From: Pseudomonadota bacterium
Lineage (GTDB): Bacteria > Pseudomonadota > Alphaproteobacteria > Caulobacterales > Caulobacteraceae
Length of the DNA stretch: 7,694 nucleotides
Reading direction: 5' to 3'
Assembly: GCA_023433655.1 (NCBI GenBank)
Contig: JAEYUE010000028.1
Location: 1 to 7,694 of the forward strand
The notes under the pieces: generated by a model
What the model saw: the letters and a program-made list of their open reading frames with translations, nothing else
Told to the model about the DNA's origin: nothing
The model's database searches: none
Part shown: piece by piece, positions 1 to 5,367 of the stretch
How positions within the stretch are numbered: position 1 is the first letter of the stretch
Layout: the number at the start of each line of letters is the position of its first letter
Position numbers and translations under genes: made by a program

Positions 1-199
1 GCTGGCGCCGGGCCTGTTCGCCCTGACCGGCCTCGGCTCCCGCGGCTTCTGCGTCGCCCCGCTGCTGGCCGAGCACGTCGCAGCGCTGGCGACCGGCGCG
101 CCCTCGCCGCTGCCGGCGTCCCTGGCCGCGCGGGTCGGGCCGGAGCGGTTCGTGACCCCGGGCCCTCTTGCGAAACCTTCGCCGGAGGAGGACGGTTAG
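1..199 (+). CDS. mnmC: C-terminal end of MnmC-like FAD-dependent tRNA-modifying oxidoreductase (partial, 5' end outside window)
   Basis: Reading from base 2, an open frame gives 65 residues ending at TAG 197-199. It begins LAPGLFALTGLGSRGFCVAP and continues with LLAEHVAALATGAPSPLP and a closing PERF. The pattern of a GLGSRG glycine-rich turn, then APLLAE, then a TG-P-PLP segment and a final P-RF resembles the extreme C-terminus of the FAD/DAO domain of MnmC. In that family this part of the fold contacts FAD. The domain oxidatively removes the carboxymethyl group from cmnm5(s2)U at tRNA wobble position 34, in the cytoplasm. About 15 residues after PERF (ending EEDG) look like a lineage-specific tail. 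Only the end of the gene is visible, so I cannot tell whether the methyltransferase half is present. Another DAO-family oxidase is the main alternative. The next gene starts 38 bp downstream on the same strand. Confidence 0.72.
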   Translation, partial: LAPGLFALTGLGSRGFCVAPLLAEHVAALATGAPSPLPASLAARVGPERFVTPGPLAKPSPEEDG

Positions 200-226
200 G
201 GTGAAATGGGGGTTTTTCAGCGATCC

Positions 227-230
227 GGAG
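227..230 (+). promoter_or_regulatory. Ribosome binding site (GGAG) of the lipoprotein gene
   Basis: GGAG lies 7 nt before the ATG at 238. It supports that start over the overlapping frame that opens at 168, which has no comparable site and gives an Arg/Pro-rich protein. Confidence 0.6.
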
Positions 231-237
231 ACCGAAG

Positions 238-657
238 ATGACCCGAGTGATCACCTACCCCGCTGTCGCCGCCGCTGTCGCCCTGACCGCCTCGTGCGCT
301 CCGAACGGCGACATGGGCGCGGCCGGCGTGGCGGCCGGGCCCGAGCACCAGTGCTTCTACGCCGACCAGGTGCGGAACTTCCGCGCCGGCGGTCCGGGCC
401 AGCTCTACATACGGGCCATGCGCGATCAGGTGTTCGAGCTCAACTCCTCGGGCGGCTGCACCGATCTGGACTTCACCCACCGGCTCGCCATCACCCCGGA
501 GCCCGCCGGCCTCGCCGGCGGACGAATCTGCACCGGCGACTGGGCGCGGATCACCCTGCCAGCCTCGTCCGCGCCGGTGAGGACCTGCCGCGCCCGCGTC
601 AGCCGCATGCTGACCGCGGAGGAGGTCGCCGCCCTGCCGGACGCGCATCGGCCATAG
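238..657 (+). CDS. Small secreted lipoprotein, DUF6491-like
   Basis: The product has 139 residues. The N-terminus is a short signal peptide (MTRV, then a hydrophobic Ala/Val stretch at about 8-18) ending LTASC, with Cys20 as the likely lipidated residue. Thr at -3, instead of the usual Leu, makes the lipobox imperfect. The mature part contains CFYADQVRNFR (about 39-49), LYIRA, a GGC-DLDF segment (about 72-78) and a late RIC, plus a further Cys near 116. This Cys-rich pattern, with a C-(F/I)-Y-x-x-Q-(V/I)-R-N motif, matches my memory of DUF6491 proteins from Caulobacterales, sphingomonads and xanthomonads. Those are small periplasmic or membrane-anchored proteins of unknown function. The gene could be cotranscribed with the mnmC-like gene 38 bp upstream, and it converges on the mutase operon with 23 bp between the stops. 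No function can be assigned. The coding call is firm and the family call is moderate. Confidence 0.8.
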   Translation: MTRVITYPAVAAAVALTASCAPNGDMGAAGVAAGPEHQCFYADQVRNFRAGGPGQLYIRAMRDQVFELNSSGGCTDLDFTHRLAITPEPAGLAGGRICTGDWARITLPASSAPVRTCRARVSRMLTAEEVAALPDAHRP

Positions 658-680
658 GCCCGGCCTCTCTGCCCTGAGGC
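658..680. other. Short convergent gap between the lipoprotein and mutase stops
   Basis: The gap is 23 bp. GCCTC (663-667) and GAGGC (676-680) could pair as a 5-bp stem with an 8-nt loop. A second 4-bp stem (GCCC 684-687 with GGGC 692-695) lies just inside the mutase gene. There is no T-run on either strand, so a terminator is possible but unproven. Confidence 0.25.
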
Positions 681-2822
681 TCAGCCCTTCTGGGCGTAGC
701 CGAGACGCTGGTTGAGCCGCTCGATCAGGTCGATGGCGGTGTCGGCGATCACCGAGCCGGGCGGATAGACGGCGGCCACCCCGGCGTCGAGCAGGGGCTG
801 GACGTCGGCCGGCGGGATCACCCCGCCGACCACCACCGTGATGTCCTCGCGGCCCAGCTTCTTCAGCTCGGCGATCAGTTCCGGCGCCAGGGTCAGGTGA
901 CCGGCGGCCAGCGACGAAGCGCCGACGGCGTGGACGTTCTTCTCCACCGCCTCCCGCGCCGCCTCGGCGGGGGTCTGGAACAGCGAGCCGGCCGTGACGT
1001 CGAAGCCGAGGTCGCCGTAGGCGGTGGCCACGACCTTCTGGCCGCGGTCGTGGCCGTCCTGGCCCAGCTTGGCGATCAGGATGCGCGGCGGGCCGCCGTC
1101 GTTCTCGACGAAGGCGGCGACCATGCCGCGCGCCCTGGACACCTTCGGATCGGCCCCGGCCTCCTTCGCATAGACGCCCGAGACGGTCTTCACCGTGGCG
1201 ACGTGGCGACCGAAGGCGGCCTCCAGCGCGTCGGAGATCTCGCCGACCGTCGCCTTGGCGCGCGCCGCCTCGATCGACAGCTGCAACAGGTTGGCCCCGC
1301 CCCGCGCGCCATTGGTCAGGGCCTCCAGCGCGGCATCGGTCGCCGTCTGGTCCCGCTCGGCGCGCAGGCGCTTGAGTTTGTCCAGCTGCGAGGCCAGCAC
1401 GGCGGCGTTGTCGACCTTGAGCACCGGAATGTCGTCGACGTGGTCGGCGAGGTATCTGTTCACCCCCACCACCGTCTGCTGGCCGGTGTCGATGCGGGCC
1501 TGGGTGCGCGCCGCCGACTCCTCGATGCGCAGCTTGGGCACGCCGGCCTCGATGGCCCTGGCCATGCCGCCGAGGGCCTCGACCTCGGCCATGTGGGCGC
1601 GGGCCTTCTCGGCCAGCTCGTGGGTCAGGCGTTCAACGTAGAAGCTGCCGCCCCACGGATCGATGACCCGGGTCAGCCCCGTCTCCATCTGCAGCAGCAG
1701 CTGGGTGTTGCGGGCGATGCGGGCCGAGAAGTCGGTCGGCAGGGCGAGGGCCTCGTCGAGGCTGTTGGTGTGCAGGCTCTGGGTCTGGCCGCCCGCCGCC
1801 GCCATCGCCTCGACCATGGTGCGGCTGACATTGTTGAACACGTCCTGCGCCGCCAGCGACCAGCCCGAGGTCTGGCAATGGGCCCGCAAACTGAGCGAGC
1901 GCGGATCCTTCGCTCCGAACTTCGCCACCGCCTCGGCCCACAGCAGGCGGCCGGCGCGCAGCTTGGCCACCTCCATGAAGTAGTTCATGCCGATGGCCCA
2001 GAAGAACGACAGTCGCGGGGCGAAGCGGTCGATGTCGAGCCCGGAGTCGACGCCAGCCTTCAGGTACTCGATCCCGTCGGCGAGGGTGTAGGCCAGCTCG
2101 AGGTCGGCCGACGCCCCGGCCTCCTGCATGTGGTAGCCGCTGATCGAGATCGAGTTGAACTTCGGCGCGTGCTCGGCGGTCCAGGCGAAGATATCCGACA
2201 CGATCCGCATGCTGGGGGCCGGCGGATAGATGTAGGTGTTGCGGACCATGAACTCCTTGAGGATGTCGTTCTGGATGGTCCCGGTCAGGGCGCTGTGCGC
2301 CACGCCCTGCTCCTCGGCCGCCACGACATAGAGGGCCAGCACGGGCAGCACCGCCCCGTTCATGGTCATCGACACCGACATCTGGTCCAGAGGGATGCCG
2401 TCGAACAGGGTGCGCATGTCGTAGATGGAGTCGATGGCCACCCCGGCCATGCCGACGTCGCCCTTCACCCGCGGGTGGTCGGAGTCGTAGCCGCGGTGCG
2501 TGGCCAGATCGAAGGCGATCGAGAGGCCCTTCTGCCCCGCGGCGAGGTTGCGCCGGTAGAAGGCGTTCGACTCCTCCGCCGTCGAGAAGCCGGCGTACTG
2601 CCGGATGGTCCACGGGTTCGACGCGTACATGGTCGGATAGGGCCCGCGCACATAGGGCGCGATGCCCGGCAGTCCATGGATGAAGTCCAGCCCCTCGACG
2701 GCGTCCGCGCCGTAGGCCGGGGCGACCGGCAGGCCTTCGGGCGTCAGCCACGGCTCGCGCGCCGGGCCGGTCCCGGTCGGCGACAGGTCGAGGGCGATCT
2801 TCGAGAAGTCGGGGAAGCTCAT
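681..2822 (-). CDS. mutB: Methylmalonyl-CoA mutase large (catalytic, B12-binding) subunit
   Basis: This 713-residue protein, also named scpA or bhbA in alphaproteobacteria, uses adenosylcobalamin to interconvert (R)-methylmalonyl-CoA and succinyl-CoA. It completes propionate, odd-chain fatty acid and Val/Ile catabolism in the cytoplasm. An N-terminal TIM barrel (about 60-400) carries the substrate segment TMYASNPWTIRQYAG. By pattern alignment to the Propionibacterium enzyme, Tyr76 corresponds to Tyr89, Arg194 to Arg207 and His231 (in SGYHMQEAGA) to His244, so the catalytic set is intact. The C-terminal cobalamin domain (about 575-713) has D-x-H-x-x-G (Asp589, His591, Gly594) with the lower axial His, then SSL (636-638) and VGG (665-667). 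The length is normal for the alpha- and mitochondrial-type enzyme. The ATG overlaps the small-subunit stop as ATGA and has a good Shine-Dalgarno site. No meaB chaperone or epimerase gene lies in the window. Confidence 0.97.
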   Translation of the reverse strand: MSFPDFSKIALDLSPTGTGPAREPWLTPEGLPVAPAYGADAVEGLDFIHGLPGIAPYVRGPYPTMYASNPWTIRQYAGFSTAEESNAFYRRNLAAGQKGLSIAFDLATHRGYDSDHPRVKGDVGMAGVAIDSIYDMRTLFDGIPLDQMSVSMTMNGAVLPVLALYVVAAEEQGVAHSALTGTIQNDILKEFMVRNTYIYPPAPSMRIVSDIFAWTAEHAPKFNSISISGYHMQEAGASADLELAYTLADGIEYLKAGVDSGLDIDRFAPRLSFFWAIGMNYFMEVAKLRAGRLLWAEAVAKFGAKDPRSLSLRAHCQTSGWSLAAQDVFNNVSRTMVEAMAAAGGQTQSLHTNSLDEALALPTDFSARIARNTQLLLQMETGLTRVIDPWGGSFYVERLTHELAEKARAHMAEVEALGGMARAIEAGVPKLRIEESAARTQARIDTGQQTVVGVNRYLADHVDDIPVLKVDNAAVLASQLDKLKRLRAERDQTATDAALEALTNGARGGANLLQLSIEAARAKATVGEISDALEAAFGRHVATVKTVSGVYAKEAGADPKVSRARGMVAAFVENDGGPPRILIAKLGQDGHDRGQKVVATAYGDLGFDVTAGSLFQTPAEAAREAVEKNVHAVGASSLAAGHLTLAPELIAELKKLGREDITVVVGGVIPPADVQPLLDAGVAAVYPPGSVIADTAIDLIERLNQRLGYAQKG
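2819..2822 (-). other. ATGA start/stop overlap coupling the two mutase subunits
   Basis: Read on the minus strand, ATG (2822-2820) of the large subunit and TGA (2821-2819) of the small subunit share bases. This arrangement normally means translational coupling. It fits two polypeptides that must assemble one to one. Confidence 0.9.
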
Positions 2823-4207
2823 CGGGCCGCTCCTTCGGCTTCGAACCGGGCGGCGATGCGGATCGGCGTCAGCGGCACGCAGGCGTCGCCGCCGCCCTCG
2901 ACCGGGGTCGCGGGCGTCGCATCGGCGACGGCCGGGCGAGGCTCGGGATCGACGAACTTCGTCACGCCGACCAGTTGGGCGACGCCGCCGGACAGGGCCG
3001 CCTCCAGCGTCTGGCGGGCGCGGGCGATGCGCGGCTGGATCAGATGGCCGCGCAAGGCTTCAACGATCCCGCCCTCGGCCTCGATGGCCTGGAACTCGGC
3101 CCAGCCCGCCTCGGCCAGGTCGCGGGTGCGCTGATCGAGGAACCAGGAGCCGGCCGCCGGATCGTCGACCCGGCCGAGATTGGCTTCTTCCATCAGCACC
3201 AGCTGGGTGTTGCGGGCCTGACGGCGGGCGAAGGCGTCGGGCCGTCCCTGCGCGCGGGTGAAGCCGTCCAGCACCACCGCATCGGCGCCGCCGACGGCGC
3301 CGGCGAAGCCCGCCGCCGTCAGCCGGAGCAGGTTCGGCCACGGATCCCGCGCCGACAGCATGCGGCGGGATGATCGGACCTCGATCACCGCCGGCGTCTC
3401 GACGCCGAAGGCGGCGCAGATCGAGCGCCACATCAGCCTGAGCGCCCGGACCTTGGCGAGGCCGTCGAAATATTCCTGGTCCACAGCGAGGCCGAGGACG
3501 GTCCCCTTCAACGCCTGTTCGGCGGTCATCCCGGCGTCGACCGCCGCCCGCACCAGGGCGACGGCGTTCGCGGCCGCGAAGGCCAGTTCCTGCGCTATGG
3601 AGCCGCCGGCCTCGTGGGCGACGCGGCCGCTGGCGAGGAAGAAGGCGGCCTCGGGATAGGCTGAGGCGTGGCGGGCCGCGGTGTTGGCGGCCAGCGACAG
3701 GTGCTCCTCAAGGCTCCGGGGCGCCTCGCCGATGGCGGCGAAGGCGGAGACGGGGTCCATGTGGAACATCAGCCGGGCGCGCGGCGAGCCCTTGGCGGCC
3801 ACGGCGAGGGCGTTGGCGGCCTCCGGCCCGGCGAGACCGGCGTCGAGGGCCACGGCGGCCAGCTCCAGCGCGACGCCTTCGAGGGCCCGCGCCAGCGGCT
3901 CGCTGTCGGCCAGCACGGCGCCGCCGAGCACCACCGAGGCGGCGCCGCCTTCGAGGTCAGCCAGGACGGCGGCATTGACGGCCGCAGGGTCGTCGCCTTC
4001 CACCAGGGTGCGCAGGTCCCACGCCCGCTCGTCACACTGCGAGGGCCGCGGGGCGAAGACCGGCTCCACTCCCGTGGCGTCTGCATAGAGGGGGCGGACG
4101 GTCAGCTGGTCGGCGTCGAGGTGCACCAGGCTCTCGAGCGGGCGGCCCTTGAGGGCCTTTTCGGCGAGAGCCCGCCACTCGGCGGGGGTGGGCGTCGGAA
4201 AGGTCAT
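2819..4207 (-). CDS. mutA: Methylmalonyl-CoA mutase small subunit, short form without a C-terminal B12-like domain
   Basis: The product has 462 residues. It resembles the TIM-barrel part of the mutase: TVRPLYADATGVEP (36-49), AWDLR (62-66), DGFTRAQGRPDAFARRQARN (314-333) and RVDDPAAGSWFLD (346-358). Expected catalytic positions are changed: the Tyr of IRQY is Leu68 and the His of SGYH is Val196, so this should be the structural, non-catalytic subunit of a heterodimer. It stops soon after the barrel, with a Pro/Ala-rich segment (about 419-445) and a short helix. The degenerate flavodoxin-like C-terminal domain of the roughly 640-residue Propionibacterium small subunit is therefore absent. I chose ATG 4207 because MTFPTPTPAEWRALAEKALKG is the usual N-terminus. 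The frame stays open to 4384, but that extension is Arg-rich and would overlap the divergent transferase gene. The upstream SD is weak (GGGG, 4212-4215). The gene is first in its operon. Confidence 0.92.
   Translation of the reverse strand: MTFPTPTPAEWRALAEKALKGRPLESLVHLDADQLTVRPLYADATGVEPVFAPRPSQCDERAWDLRTLVEGDDPAAVNAAVLADLEGGAASVVLGGAVLADSEPLARALEGVALELAAVALDAGLAGPEAANALAVAAKGSPRARLMFHMDPVSAFAAIGEAPRSLEEHLSLAANTAARHASAYPEAAFFLASGRVAHEAGGSIAQELAFAAANAVALVRAAVDAGMTAEQALKGTVLGLAVDQEYFDGLAKVRALRLMWRSICAAFGVETPAVIEVRSSRRMLSARDPWPNLLRLTAAGFAGAVGGADAVVLDGFTRAQGRPDAFARRQARNTQLVLMEEANLGRVDDPAAGSWFLDQRTRDLAEAGWAEFQAIEAEGGIVEALRGHLIQPRIARARQTLEAALSGGVAQLVGVTKFVDPEPRPAVADATPATPVEGGGDACVPLTPIRIAARFEAEGAAR
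2830..2835 (-). promoter_or_regulatory. Ribosome binding site (AAGGAG) of the large mutase subunit, inside the small-subunit gene
   Basis: AAGGAG on the minus strand sits 7 nt before the large-subunit ATG, within the last codons of the small-subunit gene. It confirms the start at 2822 and allows independent as well as coupled initiation. Confidence 0.75.
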
Positions 4208-4287
4208 GGCGCCCCATTTGCCTGCAGCGGCGGGCGGGGTCCAGCGCCGAAGCCGACTCCGTGTCCGGTCGGAATGGGCTCGCAAAG

Positions 4288-4300
4288 CGTCACCGTGACG
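4288..4300. promoter_or_regulatory. Perfect 6-bp inverted repeat (CGTCAC-C-GTGACG), possible operator
   Basis: CGTCAC (4288-4293) and GTGACG (4295-4300) are exact reverse complements around a single C. The repeat sits in the divergent promoter region, just upstream of the only AT-containing stretch there. A dimeric regulator of either or both transcripts could bind it. Binding is inferred; only the symmetry is seen. Confidence 0.35.
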
Positions 4301-4302
4301 GT

Positions 4303-4311
4303 TGCTATTAG
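4303..4311 (+). promoter_or_regulatory. Candidate extended -10 element for the glutathione transferase gene
   Basis: TGCTATTAG reads as TG-n-TATTAG, an extended -10 matching TATAAT at 4 of 6 positions. It also resembles the GCTA core of Caulobacter housekeeping promoters. No good -35 is visible at the right distance. Transcription would start near 4318, leaving a leader of about 38 nt, and the inverted repeat would lie between -10 and -35. This is weak evidence. Confidence 0.25.
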
Positions 4312-4344
4312 GGCGCCGCGGCCTACATCCGTGCGGACGCCGAG

Positions 4345-4349
4345 AGGAG
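4345..4349 (+). promoter_or_regulatory. Ribosome binding site (AGGAG) that fixes the transferase start
   Basis: AGGAG is 6 nt before the ATG at 4356. It decides in favour of this start over an in-frame ATG at 4302, which would add 18 Arg/Gly-rich residues and lacks a convincing SD. Confidence 0.75.
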
Positions 4350-4355
4350 CATCGC

Positions 4356-5060
4356 ATGGCCGACCTGACCGCCTTTCCGATCACCCGCCGCTGGCCCGCC
4401 GCCTATCCCGAACGGCTGCAGCTGTATTCGCAGAACACGCCGAACGGGGTGAAGGTCTCGATCATGCTGGAGGAGACCGGCCTGCCATACGAGGCGCATC
4501 TGGTCGACATTTCGAAGGACGAGAGCTGGACGCCCGAGTTCCTGTCGCTGAACCCCAACGGCAAGATTCCCGCCATCCTCGACCCAGACGGCCCAGGCGG
4601 AGAGCCGCTGGCCCTGTTCGAGTCCGGGGCCATCCTCATCTATCTGGCCGACAAGACCGGCCGGTTCATCCCCTCCGACCCGGCCGGCCGCTACGAGACG
4701 ATCCAGTGGCTGATGTTCCAGATGGGCGGGATGGGGCCGATGTTCGGCCAGGTCGGCTTCTTCCATAAATTCGCCGGCCGGCATTTCGAGGACAAGCGCC
4801 CGCTGGAGCGCTACGCGAAGGAGTCGAAGCGGCTGCTGGGGGTGATCGACCAGCGACTGGAGGGGCGCGACTGGATCATGGGCGACCCGTACACCATCGC
4901 CGACATCTCGATGCTGGGCTGGGTGCGCAACCTGATCGGCTTCTACGGCGCGCGGGAACTGGTCGGCTTCGACGAACTGAAGAACGTCCCCGGCTGGCTG
5001 GACCGCGGCCTGGCCCGGCCGGCGGTGCAGCGCGGGCTGGAGATTCCGAAGCCGGCCTAG
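4356..5060 (+). CDS. Glutathione S-transferase, YfcG/YghU-type (nu class) disulfide reductase family
   Basis: The product has 234 residues. The N-terminal thioredoxin-fold domain (about 21-104) has LYSQNTPNGVK, with the TPN (28-30) that marks YfcG/YghU proteins in place of a catalytic Tyr, Ser or Cys. It also has the cis-Pro loop NGKIPAI (Pro72) and the glutathione gamma-glutamyl site FESGAI (Glu89, Ser90). The helical C-terminal domain (about 110-230) has QWLMFQMGGMGPMFGQ, very like YfcG, and the GST N-capping segment YTIADISMLGW (179-189). Family members bind glutathione or GSH disulfide and reduce disulfides, with weak classical transferase activity, in the cytosol. The 20 residues before the first strand make it longer at the N-terminus than YfcG and closer to YghU. 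It is transcribed away from the mutase operon. Its TAG stop overlaps the stop of the opposite gene. The physiological substrate is unknown. Confidence 0.93.
   Translation: MADLTAFPITRRWPAAYPERLQLYSQNTPNGVKVSIMLEETGLPYEAHLVDISKDESWTPEFLSLNPNGKIPAILDPDGPGGEPLALFESGAILIYLADKTGRFIPSDPAGRYETIQWLMFQMGGMGPMFGQVGFFHKFAGRHFEDKRPLERYAKESKRLLGVIDQRLEGRDWIMGDPYTIADISMLGWVRNLIGFYGARELVGFDELKNVPGWLDRGLARPAVQRGLEIPKPA
5057..5060. other. CTAG shared by two convergent stop codons
   Basis: TAG at 5058-5060 ends the transferase gene on the plus strand. The same palindrome read on the minus strand gives TAG (5059-5057), ending the 102-residue membrane protein gene. The two coding regions overlap by 4 bp tail to tail, so no intergenic terminator is possible here. 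Confidence 0.95.
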
Positions 5061-5365
5061 TGGCCGATCACCGTCGGCAGCGCCTGCCAGACGATGGCGA
5101 CGGCGGCTACGCCGGCCCCGAGCAGGGCGAGCTGGTCGCCAAAGCCGCTGGCCGGGTCGCTGCGCCGACGGACGCGGCGGACCGCCCACAGCCCCAGCCC
5201 CACAGCGACTGAAAGGCAGACAGCGCTGAAGGCGAGGCCGCCCATGCGCCAGGCGAAGTCATCAGCGCGGGCGACCACGTCAGCGAGGCTGGCGATGGCG
5301 TAGACGCCCATGAAGTGGATCGTCCAGACGATCAGGCCGCCCAGCATCCAGGCCCAGCGCAACAT
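5057..5365 (-). CDS. Small membrane protein (102 aa) coupled to the cytochrome oxidase gene, function unknown
   Basis: The protein is predicted to have three membrane segments: about 6-27 (with the motif WTIHFMGVYAIASLA, His17), 41-62 and 79-97. A strongly basic loop, RRVRRRSD (63-70), follows the second segment and should face the cytoplasm. I do not recognise a named family. The W-x-I-H-F-x-x-V-Y motif recalls small uncharacterised proteins encoded beside cox genes, which is a memory-based impression. The start at 5365 is set by GGAGG 6 nt upstream and lies 2 nt after the oxidase stop (TGAGCATG). A longer frame back to 5617 only runs antisense-like through oxidase sequence in another frame and is discounted. 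Tight coupling suggests an accessory subunit or assembly role for the oxidase, which is inferred from position. It overlaps the convergent transferase gene at its stop. Confidence 0.8.
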   Translation of the reverse strand: MLRWAWMLGGLIVWTIHFMGVYAIASLADVVARADDFAWRMGGLAFSAVCLSVAVGLGLWAVRRVRRRSDPASGFGDQLALLGAGVAAVAIVWQALPTVIGH

Positions 5366-5367
5366 GC

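Larger units (their letters stand above)
4208..4355. promoter_or_regulatory. Divergent intergenic region between the mutase operon and the glutathione transferase gene
   Basis: These 148 bp must hold the leftward promoter for mutA-mutB and the rightward promoter for the transferase gene, since both genes are the first in their direction. The region is GC-rich except around 4301-4311. It contains the inverted repeat and the promoter-like element listed separately. I saw no small gene in it. Confidence 0.6.

Noticed and set aside
168..677. A 169-codon plus-strand frame overlapping the lipoprotein gene
   Set aside because: Arg-rich low-complexity translation without a start site. The 238-657 frame has a signal peptide and family resemblance.
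663..695. Two short hairpins between the lipoprotein and mutase genes as a strong bidirectional terminator
   Set aside because: The stems are only 5 and 4 bp and no T-run follows on either strand. They are kept only as a weak possibility.
897..3134. A 745-codon open frame on the plus strand, opposite the mutase large subunit
   Set aside because: Its translation is rich in Arg, Gly, His and Val with no recognisable motif. It is the antisense shadow of a clearly homologous gene in GC-rich DNA.
4208..4384. An upstream extension of the small mutase subunit by 59 residues
   Set aside because: The extension is Arg-rich, has no family resemblance, and would overlap the start of the divergent transferase gene. 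The ATG at 4207 gives the expected N-terminus.
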